Source: Aquilaria yunnanensis (lineage: Eukaryota; Streptophyta; Magnoliopsida; Malvales; Thymelaeaceae). From it: 64,000 nt of DNA. The notes below the pieces were generated by a model, which ran no database searches, was not told the origin of the DNA, and worked only from the letters and a program-made list of their open reading frames with translations. Shown piece by piece: positions 10,136-21,299 of this stretch. Every line of letters begins with the position of its first letter. Positions within the stretch are counted from its first letter, which is position 1. Position numbers and translations under genes: made by a program. The stretch covers positions 620,001-684,000 of the forward strand of contig CM077596.1 of NCBI GenBank assembly GCA_039654915.1, in the 5' to 3' direction.

Positions 10136-11464
10136 TTGTCTAATCCAAAACCTCAAACTATTACCGCACTAAGCGAACATCCAGAGCCTCAACCTCAACG
10201 CACCAAGAAACCACCTGCCTACCTAGACGATTATGTTTGTGATTCTGGGACAGCAAACAATTCATCACCAAATGCCAATCAAGTTTCCTCAGGTAAACCT
10301 CATCCCATTGCACTACATCTTACATATTCTCAATTTAACTCGGCCTACAAAGCCTTTTTGGGAGTTATCTTGGAAGAACAGGAACCACAAAATTTTCTAG
10401 AGGTGACCAAAAATCCAAAATGGGTTGAAGCAATGAACAAGGAAGTTGAAGCCTTACAAAAAAATCAAACATGGACTTTGGAATTGTTGCCTCTCAACAA
10501 ACGACCGATAGGCTCCAAGTGGGTTTACAAAGTGAAATACAACGCTGATGGAAGTGTAGAAAGATACAAGGCAAGGCTGGTTGCCAAGGGATACTATTAA
10601 GTTAAAGAAATTGACTTCACGGAGACATTTGCACCGTTTGTAAAACTCACTACAGTAAGGTGCCTATTGGCAGTAGCAGCTGTCAAGAACTGGGAGCTGC
10701 ATCAACTTGACGTACAAAATGCGTTTCTTCAAGGCAATCTAAATGAGGTAATATATATGACACCTCTTCCTGGTTTTCTTGCTCCTGAAGATAAACGAGT
10801 TTGTAGGTTGATAAAGTCCTTATATGGGCTCAAACAAGCACCAAGACAATGGTTCCAAAAATTCTCTGAAGCCTTGAAGTCTTATGGTTTCCAACAATCA
10901 AAGACGGATTACTCTTTGTTTACGCTAAGAACCAACACAAGTTTTATTGCCATCTTAGTGTATGTGGATGACATAATTGTTGCAGGTAACAATGGCAGCT
11001 TCATTCAGAAATTAAAGAAATATTTACACACAACCTTCTACATCAAAGACCTTGGAAAGTTATGGTATTTTCTTGGACTAGAGGCCGCACATTCAAAACA
11101 ATGCATATTTCTTTCCCAACGAAAATACACCTTGGATATCCTTGGTGAAACTGGCATGTTGGGGTCTCGGCTAACTTCTTTTCCATTGCCACAACAACTT
11201 CATCTCGGCAATATGCAATCTCAGCCCCTTAATGATCTAAATAGCTATTGGTGGCTTGTGGGAAAGCTAATCCACCCCACAATCACAAGGCCCGACATCA
11301 CTTTTGCAGTAAATCTCTTGAGCCAATTTATGAAAAAGCCTAGTCAAGCTCACTTTGATGTAGCAAAACATGTTCTTCGGTACTTGAAGGGCACGCCCGG
11401 GCAAGGAATTCTATTCCCATCCAAAGGAGAGATGGATTTTAAAGGGTTTTGTGATACTGATTAG
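10136..11464 (+). pseudogene. Copia reverse transcriptase relic
   Basis: Two long open pieces (10136-10600 and 10667-11464) are in the same frame, separated by one stop at 10600 just after AKGYY. The reverse transcriptase is otherwise well kept: KWVYKVKYNADG, the LDVQNAFLQG block and the catalytic YVDD motif (about 10960). The sequence runs on into the first RNase H residues (GFCDTD) before a stop at 11462. It is the best preserved part of the element. Confidence 0.9.
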
Positions 11465-11916
11465 GCAATTTGCCCAAATACTTGAAGATCTACCACTGGT
11501 TTCCTCGTACAACTTGGAGATGCGCCAATTTCATGAAAATCCAAGAAACAAGCAACAGTTTCTCAATCCTCAGCAGAGGCTGAATATCGTGCAATGGCAA
11601 CCACTACAAGCGAGCTCATTTGGTTACACACTCTTCTTAGAGATCTTACGATCACAACAACTCATCCAATGCAGCTTCTTTGTGACAATAAGGCAGCACT
11701 ACACATCACTACAAATCCTGTCTTCCATGAGAGAATGAAGTACATTGAAATTGATTATCGCTTTGTGAGAGAAAAGGTACAATCCGGTGAAATAGAAACT
11801 CAATACATTTCAAGCACCCTTCAACCGACAGACCTACTCACGAAAGCATTAGGCAAGAAACAACATCAGTTTCTAGCAAGCAAGTTGGGCATTCTTAACC
11901 CACTTGCTCCAACTTG
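11465..11916 (+). pseudogene. Copia RNase H relic
   Basis: After the stop at 11462 the RNase H reading continues with frameshifts: a TTGFLV block, then SSAEAEYRAMA, LLCDNKAA, and the C-terminal LTKALG and KLGI motifs, ending at 11916. The polypurine tract follows at once. Confidence 0.85.
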
Positions 11917-11924
11917 AGGGGGTG

Positions 11925-12151
11925 TGTTGAGATTCCATGTGTACTTAGCTTTGTTCTGTCTGATAAGCGTTTAGAAGCAAGTAGGATAGACACGAGTTTC
12001 TTGCGTGATAAGATAGCAAAACTGTTGTATGTAACTGGAAGTTTTATCTTCCCAGGAAGTCTTATCTTCCAATTCTATTGCTGCTGTATATATTCGGCAC
12101 CTTTGTGTACCTGAAAAGTCAAACAAGATTTCCCAAACTTGCAAATCTTAT
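11925..12151 (+). repeat. Right LTR of the copia element
   Basis: It starts TGTTGAGATTCCA right after the polypurine tract and is nearly identical to the left LTR up to 12142. The extra nine bases to 12151 are assigned here because the AATAC duplication then starts at 12152. Confidence 0.85.
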
Positions 12152-12330
12152 AAATACCTTATGCATTCCAGTAATACTACCCAACCTATACGAACAGAAA
12201 AGCGAAAAGCAACAGCTATGAAGAACCCAAGTGAAGTAGGTGCAGGTATTGCAAATCCAGGAAAGATTGTTCTGTCTGTCGTTGCTTCTGCTTGGTAAAC
12301 AAAGTAGAGGTTTGGGCATATATAATAGTC

Positions 12331-13832
12331 AAAGCTTGTGGTTGTAAGTGCAAATACAGTAACTAGGATCTGTTAATGTAAAATCTCATCACTTGTCTTA
12401 CTCGTAGCTACCAAATTTTCAACTCATATTATGTACTTAAGAAAAACCAATCACATAAAGGAATGGACCAATTTCATCATCCTTATATTTTTATGACCAA
12501 ATAAATAAGCGAGTAGCTGTGGGTTAACTCATCTCATAAATTTTGTTGACTGGTCTTTATTTAAAAAAAATCCAAACTAGAAAAGCCAGTTAAACTTTAA
12601 GATTCTCTATTGTGACTTATATGATTGAAAAGTGTCAAAATTAAAATGCTAATATGTGGTGTTGATCTTTTGTTAAGTTAACCAGTAAAGTATATGTTAG
12701 GTTTCATTTTTATTTTTTTGTTCTAACCAGATCATGTACCGTTACTTTGTACTAGTGAGATTTCATACATCATATAGCATGTCCTATCTAAATCTTTTGT
12801 ATCATTTTTCTTGTTACTTTTAATATAACTTCACTATAAAATGCCTAAATTAGTCCTTAGATTTCTGTCATTCTACTCCTAATACCCTAAAACTTATACA
12901 TCGAACACTTTAACCACCATTTTCATAATTGAAACACTTTCCAATCTCTCCGGTCCATCCTTGTTGTCAAATTTTGGAAACTTTCCTAAATTTGAAAACA
13001 AAACAATTCTCTTGCCAAAACAAAATCTAAGCAAGAATCGAAAAACCCATTTAAAATCCAATCTGCAAAATCAAAATTTTCTATAAAATCTAAAGAATTT
13101 AACTTTAGTTATTCACTTATCCAATTGTCAAAATCAAAATTTTCTTATAAAATCTAAAAACCCATGGGCTCACTTTGTCATTATAAAAATTGAGCAAAAC
13201 CTACACACCCGCATTCCCATACCCAACAATGAGAACCTTTTTTTGCTTTCGACTCCAAACTTTGATAAATCAAACACATAATCCTTCCAATTAGAACTTG
13301 GGGGGACTCAGTCCTTAAACTTTACAAAGTTGGACATATCAGCCCCTTAGTTGGCAGATGTTGATATCTTGTTAAATTAACTTTTGAGGATAAGTAAGAC
13401 CCTAATTGTATATGATATTTTGCTTGGTAGATCTCCTTGGATGTTGAAACAAAGTCACTTGAAACTCTATGCTCAAATTCTCATTTTTCACTGAGATTGA
13501 TTAAAAAGCAGATATAAGGTGTGCAAAAAAAAAAAAACTGGTTTAATGGGCAATTTGCTACATTTCTTAATACAGAAAATTTTCAATAAAAGGTATGTTG
13601 AGGAACTACCGGTGCAATTTAGCCTAAAATCTCATAGCCATAGGAGTGGTTATGATTAGTTAACCCAAAGCCATAACATATCAACTTGGACCGAGCCCAA
13701 ATAAGCTAAATCCATAATTTACCCCCAAATTTTAATATCAGACACAAAACCCCTCCAATTATAACTCAGAACCATTGAACCCTCACACTTTAAGAGCTAG
13801 ACATATCAACCACTTGACCGACAGAAATGTTA
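12331..13832. other. AT-rich intergenic DNA with a diverged direct repeat
   Basis: No gene is seen. A segment of about 95 bp at 13270-13365 (aatcaaacacataatccttcc...) recurs in diverged form at 13735-13832 in the same orientation. The second copy ends where the Harbinger-like element begins. Confidence 0.5.
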
Positions 13833-14670
13833 GGTAGCGTTTAGTTGTAGAAAACAATTTTCTTTTTCATTTTCTGATTTTAGTTTTCATTTTCTATGTC
13901 AGTTTTCTAAAATGTTTGTTGGAAAACATGTTCACTTGTTTTACAAAAAGTAAAGTTGATATTATTGATATACATAAACTAGAAAAGTTCAGTGACTTTG
14001 TTGGAAATTGAAAAAAAAGTTGTAGACTATAAATGGAAATTTTCCTAAGTCTATCAGTTTCAAAAGTGAAAAAGATAAATTTGAAAGTCAAACCCCATAT
14101 TTTTGTTTTATGCCACTTGGGGCCTTACTTTTTCATCCCTTACATCTATATCACCGTCTTGGTGTCTCCATCATCCCAAAAGCACAACACTCCAACACTG
14201 TGGCCATCTTCAACCGCCGAATCACCCATTACCGACCATCACTGTGGCCTCATGTCACATCATTGATACTCAATGGCACTATTTGAAGGACGATTAAAGA
14301 TCCGATTACAATCTCCACACTCCACCGCTGATTTTGGTTTCCGAGAACACCATTGTCACTAGCTGTTGCTACTTTGCCAATCCCGATGAAGCTGGTTGGG
14401 CAGCGGTGAGCAAAGGATTGGTTAGGCGGCAACAATAAGGGGGGGTTGGCTGGTGACGCTACGATGAGAGAGAATGGAGAAGTCAAGTAAGATGCGAATG
14501 TGATGGAAAATTAGGAAAACTATAAAAATAGTGTTTTCCAATTCTTCATAACACGGAAAACTGTTTTCTTAGAAAATTGGAAAGAAAACTTAACTCCTAA
14601 ACATGTTTTTTCTTTTTCATTTTCCAATTTTTCAGAAAACTTAGAAAATATTCTGAAACTAAACAAGGTC
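13833..14670. mobile_element. PIF/Harbinger-like non-autonomous element (838 bp)
   Basis: Flanked by TTA (13830-13832 and 14671-14673), the target preference of PIF/Harbinger elements. Ends are imperfect inverted repeats: left GGTAGCGTTTAGTTGTAGAA, right (reverse complement) GACCTTGTTTAGTTTCAGAA. Subterminal DNA is rich in 'ttttccaattttc'-like text on both sides. The middle (14150-14480) is GC-richer and holds short open frames without recognisable domains; no transposase is present. Confidence 0.6.
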
Positions 14671-14850
14671 TTAGTTTTCATTATTTTAGGACTTAAACGC
14701 GGGGGTAGTGAATATAAAGAACCAAGTTGGCGTTATAACATGAGTAAAGAACTAGGGTTTCTATATCACGTAGGAATCAATCATAAATAAAGATGATGAC
14801 AAGATCTTTCCAAAAGTATGAGACCTAACCACATGAAGCATATAAAGTAA

Positions 14851-15303
14851 AGGGAAAAACATAGAAACCTCTCCAAGGTTTGGTCTAATCTATAGTTTAC
14901 CCCACCTATTTTTAAAAACCTACATTTTACCCTTCACTTCCTTTATACTGTTCAACAACAACATTTAAAACCCTAATCTAAAATATATGGTAACTATGTT
15001 CCAATAATTTTAAAATTTTTGCACAGTTAACTAACATTTAAAAAATATTGATTTATGTTTACAAAAAGAAAAATGCATTTACAAAAAAGAAAAATTAATA
15101 ATTTAAAATGTCTATTAACTCTGAAAAAAATTAGAGATATTGAAATTACTATAAGATGACTATCAAATAACTTCAACTAGGGTTTCAAAAGTTGTTGTCA
15201 AACAGTATAGAATAGAAGTTAGGGGCAAAATGTAGATTTTAAAAAATAAGAGGGACAAAGTATATATTAGATCAAATTAGATGGGTTATTGTAAGTTTCT
15301 CTA
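14851..15303. mobile_element. Fold-back (long TIR) element, probably Mutator-like
   Basis: The first 110 bases (gaaacctctccaaggtttgg...actgttcaacaacaac) and the last 110 are imperfect inverted repeats of each other, about 70-75% similar by eye. The size and layout closely resemble the element at 40289-40735, which has a 9-bp target duplication. No clean duplication was found here. Confidence 0.6.
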
Positions 15304-16461
15304 AGATAAAATATAGATCTAACCAAAATACATAGAATAATCTAAAAAGAAAAACAAAGAAAACCACACTTACACTTGGACGAATGAAAATTTGATTTCA
15401 GAAAAATTGATCCGATTGTTTTTCTTTTTTTTTTTTCTAATATATATCATGATGTAATTCATTGCACAAAGTACAAACCACAAAAAGGTCAAACGGTTAC
15501 AATCAGCTCCTAAACAAGCAACAACTTGAGAAGGAAAATCAGAAATCCACACCATAAATGATAAAACCCTTCAATGATAAATTAACCAATCCTGGCAAGC
15601 TCATGTGCTACTGTGTAGGAAATGCAGGTAAAGGCTTCTGAAAGACCATTCAAGTAAGAAATAATTGCCTAAACCTCTGAATGGCATCCATCTCCAAAAT
15701 AACTTAATTTGTTCACACGAAAGTCTTCAACAACCGTAACCCTTCTTGAGCACTTCTAATATATATATATATATATTGCAAAAGCAAGTATTTCTTTTTA
15801 ATTTTTTTTTTTATGAAAAAGATAAATATCATTAATTAAACCTCAAGAAAATACATTTCTCTCCCCCTTTTGGCTCAGACGTGTATTTGTTATTATCAGT
15901 TTAATTATTTTGTTTTTTAGGTTGGCTAAGTTTAAAAACCCAAAAACCTTTAATTAACAAGTACTAGGGCCTAGGGGGTTGGGTTGGGGGGCCTGACCCT
16001 GCTGATTCCACCTTCATCCGTATCCTAATATCAATCTAAAAAATTTTCATGACATATTTACCAAACAAAATATTTAGATAGATATATACTTAAATTATAT
16101 GCTATCTGTTTGGAGACAATAATTTCTAAATTCTTATAGATTAATGTTACTACATCCATAATATAGTAATTATATTTATGTCCATATAAATAAGAGTAAA
16201 CCAAGTTTGTAGATGTAGTTACATCTATAAGACTTGTTTGGCAAATTGAGGAGTTTTAGGACTAACTTGGTAAAATTTGAAAAGTTTTAAGACTGAAAAT
16301 GTCTTTCCCCCCCCAAAATCTACTTCACCAAAGTTGGTCTAATTAATGTTCTGAGAATATGGAAAAATGGTTGTCATAGAAATATTGGATTAAGTCTAAT
16401 AGAATTGACATAGTCTACTGAAACTTCACTCAGGTCCACTTTGCTATAGTGGATTTTATTG
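15304..16461. other. AT-rich intergenic DNA
   Basis: No gene is seen. A short (TA)n run lies at about 15760-15776. A segment at 16230-16312 (agacttgtttggcaaattgaggagttttagg...) recurs in the same orientation at 19636-19718, on the far side of the Mutator-like element. Confidence 0.5.
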
Positions 16462-19077
16462 TGAGTAAATTTTATTTATGGTCCCTAACCTTTTGGAAAT
16501 ATCCTAAACGGGCCCCTAACCTTCATTTTGTCTTATTAAAGTCCATATCCATCATATTTTGTCTCAATTATGGTTCTTCCATTAATTTCACAGTTAAATA
16601 TGATGGGATTTCCATAGAAAATGACACTATTGGTCCTACATTGTTGCAAACTCTAGCATCCAACTCCTAAGCTTCACCTTTTGACGATAGGTTTCAAGGC
16701 TCCCAAAAAATGTTGTGTTTCAAGTCATCTGTTTCAATGTCACTAAGGGCCTAGCTGCCAAGGCTAGTTTCCAGCTCAGGTAGTGTAGGGTTTCGAGAGC
16801 CGAATAAGCGCAGCAAAATTTAATCGAAATCCTCCAGGATCCAAGTAAAATGAGGTAAACCGAGTGTTCGAAAATTTTCATACCTAATTTCGGTTGAGAT
16901 CTCTCACCCAACTATAGAGTTGAATCACAAAACCTAAACAGTTGACATGTTCAAACTCTCTATGGTATCCACACGAGCTTCTCGGGATCACCACGCTTCC
17001 ACCACATCCCGGCAGATGCGTTTCTCTTGCGCTCACAGTGCTAGCTTATGTCCTCCAAGGAATTGTAAGAGAAGAGTACGGCTGTCTCTTTTGGGAAGTT
17101 AGGGCAAGGCTGCGAATTTCTCACTAAAAGTTGTATTTATAGTGAGATTCAACTTTCATGCCTAATGGGTTTCAAAGCCCTAATCCAATTAGGCTTTAAT
17201 TTCAAGCTTAATAATGGCTTAACTTTTGGGCCAATTATTAACACAAAATTATCATGAAACCATAACCTAAATAATTAGCTCATGCACTCTAATAATCCAA
17301 ATAACTTTATGTGTGCGACCCAATAGGCTCTTATCACGTTGGCAATGATCATAAATCACATTTATGATCATAAGTAATGAGCGGTGTCTGGCAACACATC
17401 ATTGCTACCCAAGTGACAAGATTGTCAGTGATTCGACTAAACCTTTATAATCATTACCGATATATGTCATTGTCCCTTTGTCCAAGATATCAAGACTAAG
17501 CACGAGATATAGAATGTGTCACTATCGTATAGCCTAATCTTTGATTTCTTAATTACTGAGTAGAATAACTTAAACTGATGACATTGATATCGTATATCAA
17601 CTCATCCGAGTATGGCCATGCATTTTCTAAGTCTCACTCTATCAAGGGGCCCGGAGATATCACTCCCGTTACATAGGAGGGACAAATCCTAGCTTGATCA
17701 TACAAATCCATCCGCATGATATGTGACATACCCAATGACCTCCTTCAAGTTCACTCAATTATGAGCAACTAAGGGAAGTATCAAAGTATGTGACTCATAT
17801 GTAGGGAACCTTGATGATCTTAGGTCAAATGACTACATATACAATGATCACTATGAAAATCACTTATGACACTCATATAACGATCCATGTAGCATTCTCA
17901 TGGTAGGTCGGTCCAGTAACAAATTCTCCAACTTGTACCCATATGTAGACTACATATCTCATATTAGTCTCCACATAAAGTAGCCATTATGTATTATTGT
18001 AACCCGTTCCACAATAATACTAGACTAGGGACATTTGAGAATATCATTATTCTAGGGTTACAATTATGTTTATTACGTTACGCATAAACAAAACAATAAA
18101 CATAATTGCTGGATTAATGTCTTAATAAAATATCATGACTCAATGTGCAAAAATGCAATCATCTCATGATTGGCTTTTGGGTACAACACTAATAGGTAGT
18201 GTTCTTTTCATTGTTTCTTTTTCTTGTTAATGGTTTCTAGTTTTGTTTGTTACAAGAATTATGCACTAGCATTGATTGAGGATAGAATTGAATGTATTTA
18301 GGTATTCTATCGCCGCCTTCAACCTCCACTGTCACACGCCACCTCAGTTTGACATTCCCAGGTGGCCTTGACCACTAGCGACGCCATTTGGAGGGAGAAG
18401 CCCTTCATGACTGGCTCCTGCCCTTTCTCCGTTTAAACCCACTGCTGCCTATCGCCATCCGCAACCTCGGTGACCTTACGACCTCTGCAACTCTGTGACC
18501 TCTGCGACCTTCGCAACTCCACCATTTCCGCAACTTCCATGACCTCACATTTCCGCACCCCCAGTGACTCTTGCCGAATTGATCTCCCTTATTCATTGTG
18601 GATCAGTGATCACAACAGATATTGCCACTTTGGACTTGATTTAGGCTCCAATGCTGGTGATTTGGGCTCCGATGGTTCCATATATCCGCTAGTTATAGAT
18701 CTCGAGACGGCGATGGAAGTTGTGGCTAGACGCTTCGAACGGTAATGCGCAAAAGGTGACAGGAGGATTCGTGGAGGGGTGATGCATGATGGTGGAGGAA
18801 AATGGTGGCTGACGACAAGCAACACGCAACAGTGAAGGTAAATGGTAGCTGCTAGGTATGGTGATTGGTGTGGAGGGAGAGAGAATGAGATATTAAGAAT
18901 AAGAAAATGTAGGATGAATGTTTTCATTTTTCATCGTAATTTCGTCACATTTAACTGTGAAATTAATGGAAGGACCGGGACAAAATAGGATGGTTAGGGA
19001 CTTTAATAGGACAAAATGAAGATTATGCCCATTTAAGACATTTCTGAAAGATTAAGGACTATAAGTGAAATTTACCC
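16462..19077. mobile_element. Mutator-like element with GC-rich cargo and nested LTR
   Basis: A perfect 9-bp duplication ATTTTATTG (16453-16461 and 19078-19086) flanks inverted repeats of about 150 bp: left TGAGTAAATTTTATTTATGG, right (reverse complement) GGGTAAATTTCACTTATAG, both running on into '...cattttgtc-tattaaagtcc...attaatttcacagttaaat'. A 9-bp duplication and long inverted ends define Mutator-like elements. A solo LTR is nested at 16711-18188. The remaining interior (18300-18770) is GC-rich compared with its surroundings, as in Pack-MULEs that captured host DNA, but its source is not recognisable. Confidence 0.82.
16711..18188 (-). mobile_element. Solo LTR (about 1.48 kb)
   Basis: The segment starts TGTTGTGTTTC and ends GGGTACAACA, giving the inverted termini TGTTGT/ACAACA expected of an LTR. 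On the - strand it begins TGTTGTACCCAAAAGCC. It has no internal coding region. The flanking pentamers differ (AAAAA and CTAAT), so the target duplication is lost, or the LTR arose by recombination between two elements. It interrupts a Mutator-like element and is therefore younger. Confidence 0.65.
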
Positions 19078-19086
19078 ATTTTATTG

Positions 19087-19764
19087 CTGATCTACTGGTG
19101 ATAATGTGAAACATGTTAAATAAGTTTTTACTGCTTTAAATACTGAGCCCCATCCTTTCCTGGCAAACTTTGAATTACTTCATTCAAGATTTGAGAAATA
19201 TAACAATAGAGTATCAATATTTTCAAATCTACAATTTGGAGCCTATATTTTAAAAATTTTCAATTTAGTCCCCATATTTTTACAAAATTGCAAAATGGCC
19301 CCTAAATTTTGATAAATTTTTAAGTAAATAACTAAAGTTTGAAATGTATCAATGTAATCATTGCAAATAACGACATTAAATGCTATATCATCATTTTTTT
19401 TGTTAAAAAAAATATATGCTAATTTGGCAAAATGTGAAAATTTTAGGACTAACAGGTTAGCAATTGACCTTGTTCGGGAATAGTTTTTGTGAGTAACATT
19501 AAATTTTGGGTAACTTATTTAATAGTGAAAATGAAACGACTGAAGCTAAAAGTTAAAAAGCTACCTATGGATAGTTTTTCCAAAACTTTAATACTAATTA
19601 TTGAGTTAATACAAAATAGGGTCATTGTAAGTTGTAGGACTTGTTTAGCACATTGAGGAGTTTTAATACTAATTTGGTGAGATATAAAAATTTTAAGGAC
19701 TTAAAGTATACTTTTCTCCTTTTTGGCTATTGTGGGCTAGGGTACATGATAAAGTAGATCACCC
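19087..19764. other. AT-rich intergenic DNA
   Basis: No gene is seen. The phrases 'caatttagtccccatattt' and 'aaaatggcccctaaatttt' at 19255-19320 resemble inverted-repeat ends of Mutator-like elements, but I found no matching partner. Confidence 0.4.
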
Positions 19765-20410
19765 AAACTTAAATGGGTTTTGTAAAATGGAAAAAGCTTG
19801 CTATATCTCAGTTTTTATTGATTTATTCTTTTTTTTTTTTCAATCTGTTAAACTTAAATGGTTTTGTAAAATGGAAAAAGCTTGCTATATCTCAGTTTTT
19901 ATTGATTTATTCTTTTTTTTTCAATCTGTTAAACTTAAATGAGTTTTGTAAAATGGAAAAAGCTTGCTATATCTCAGTTTTTTATTGATTTATTTATTTT
20001 TTTTAATTTGTTTCATTTTGTGAGAGTTTTTAGTTATAGTAAAATGAGCTCTTTAGAAATTATAGTAGTATGTTTTTCATGTGTTCCAGTCAATAGCATA
20101 ATGTTGCATGAAAAAAATAGTTGGTGGGTTTTGTAAAATAGAAAAAGTTTGATATATTTCAGTTTTTATTGATTTATTCATCTTTTCAATCTGATTCGTT
20201 TTATAAGAGTTTTTAGTTACAGTAAAATGAGCTCTTTAGAAATTATAATAACATGTTTTTTATATGTTCCAGTCGATACTATAATGTTGCATGAAAAAAA
20301 TAGTTGGTTAATTTTGATGCATTTTTTATATCTTGTGTTATGTGCTAAGTACGCATCATGTCGTGCCAAAAATGTGTCACACATTTTATATGTTGTGCTC
20401 TACCAATAAA
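19765..20410 (+). repeat. Compound tandem repeat
   Basis: A unit of about 80-85 bp (aacttaaatggttttgtaaaatgg...caatctgtt) is repeated three times from 19765 to about 20010, and a diverged fourth copy lies at 20127-20200. A second unit (gagtttttagttatagtaaaatgagctcttt...gaaaaaaatagttgg) lies at 20022-20126 and again at 20208-20310, so a composite unit of about 185 bp is also duplicated. Unit copies differ mainly in poly(T) length. The apparent peptides over it are repeat translations. Confidence 0.9.
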
Positions 20411-21214
20411 ATAAAATTTTGGGATTTTCCATAGTAGCTGCTACTTTAGTAATTGTTGTTGTGAGCTGAAAATTATCTCAGAACAAACTGTCATTATCTT
20501 AATTTCTAATAAATTAAGATGAATTAGTACATAAAAAAATCCCATGTTTACATTTTGCTTGGTGAAGACTAGTTCTTCTAATATTAGCTACACTACAACC
20601 CTGGCACCGGTTCGAGACATTACTTCCTAGAACCTTTAGAAACTTGTACGTTTAGCTGGCCTAACTGGCATGGCACTATGCAAGAGAATTTATCGAAGTG
20701 CCATTGTTAACAATCACCGAAGTTTATAACCTCAAACGGGAAGATGTAAATCCTTTAGGATTAAATGCGCATATTTGTAAACATTTAAGGGCAAAATTTG
20801 GTATTTGCTTCACCACAGGGAACAGAATTCCTCTTTAGCCGGGAGGTGACTAAACAAATCGTACGGACTTAGACGTTCAGCTTCTCCCAGTTCTCGTCAA
20901 CTGAAAATTCCGGTGGCCGGTCACTTCTTCCTTTTTCAGTTCTTTAAAAGTAGGTCCATCAGCTGATCGGTACCGCCGTGTCGTCTTTTCCACCATGTTC
21001 GCTAAACGGTTTCCAAGAAATGGGTTTTGTTTGGCGATCCACGGGCGTTCTAACTTCTAACTTCTAACTTCACTAGTTGTCAAGCTTGATTCGATGCTCT
21101 GAATTGTTCTCCTGTATGAATTTGTCGAGAAAATAAGTTGCCGATATTTGTTTAGATTCGGATGAGATTAGATTGATTTCATAACTATCAGGTGACGATT
21201 GTTTTGCAGTTCCA
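20411..21214. promoter_or_regulatory. Upstream region and probable 5' UTR of MED8
   Basis: This gene-free stretch precedes MED8 and becomes GC-richer from about 20860. An acceptor-like ...ttgttttgcag at 21199-21209 directly precedes coding-like leader DNA, so a 5' UTR intron may end at 21209 (inference). No clear TATA box was identified. Confidence 0.4.
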
Positions 21215-21232
21215 ATGGCGGAGAAACAGTAG
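21215..21232 (+). other. Short upstream ORF in the MED8 leader
   Basis: ATG GCG GAG AAA CAG TAG encodes a five-residue peptide (MAEKQ) and ends 67 bases before the MED8 start. It has G at +4 but not a purine at -3. If the leader includes this region, it could lower MED8 translation slightly. Confidence 0.5.
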
Positions 21233-21299
21233 AGCGTTAGCGTTCCTTTGGGTGGGCTTTATCTTCGCTAAAATCTTGAGAGGGCGAAGGAGGCTGACA

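Larger units (their letters stand above)
7992..12151 (+). mobile_element. Decayed Ty1-copia LTR retrotransposon
   Basis: Two LTRs of about 220 bp flank a gag-pol relic in copia order: gag, protease, integrase, reverse transcriptase, RNase H. The 5-bp duplication AATAC occurs at 7987-7991 and at 12152-12156, which puts the right LTR end at 12151 (it then ends in TA rather than CA). A polypurine tract (TTGAGGGGG) touches the right LTR. The expected primer-binding site and the N-terminal half of gag are missing directly after the left LTR, so an internal deletion is likely. Stops and frameshifts break pol in several places. Short LTRs and the C-terminal residues LTKALG...KLGI fit the Ale/Retrofit-like copia lineage (inference). 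The element cannot move by itself. Confidence 0.93.
7690..12330 (-). pseudogene. NRT1/PTR (NPF) transporter pseudogene split by a copia element
   Basis: NPF proteins are 12-helix proton-coupled nitrate, peptide or hormone transporters. Read on the - strand, the right piece (about 12330-12152) resembles the family segment with IYAQ-STLF followed by DRTI-PGF-IPA. The left piece (7991-7690) resembles the next segment, with SMKVVAVVEMKRLKIA, a DEPNVTVPI stretch and a degraded YDQVP-LRS block. Frameshifts and stops are present in both pieces. Joining them across the retrotransposon, with one copy of the 5-bp duplication, places a G-I-C-A-V-S-M-K run in frame, as expected for the family. Only part of the last NPF exon remains; no other exon was seen on either side. 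Which NPF subfamily it came from cannot be told. Confidence 0.8.

Noticed and set aside
12143..12147. AATCT as the right-hand target duplication of the copia element
   Set aside because: It matches the left AATAC at only three of five positions, whereas a perfect AATAC lies at 12152-12156 and restores the NPF frame.
16779..18199. GGTAG direct repeat as the TSD of the solo LTR
   Set aside because: It would give termini TGTAGGG...CTAATA with no inverted match; TGTTGT/ACAACA at 16711-18188 fits an LTR far better.
19730..20136. Open frames of 65-71 codons over the tandem repeat
   Set aside because: The peptides repeat with the DNA unit and have no domain; copies differ by poly(T) slippage.
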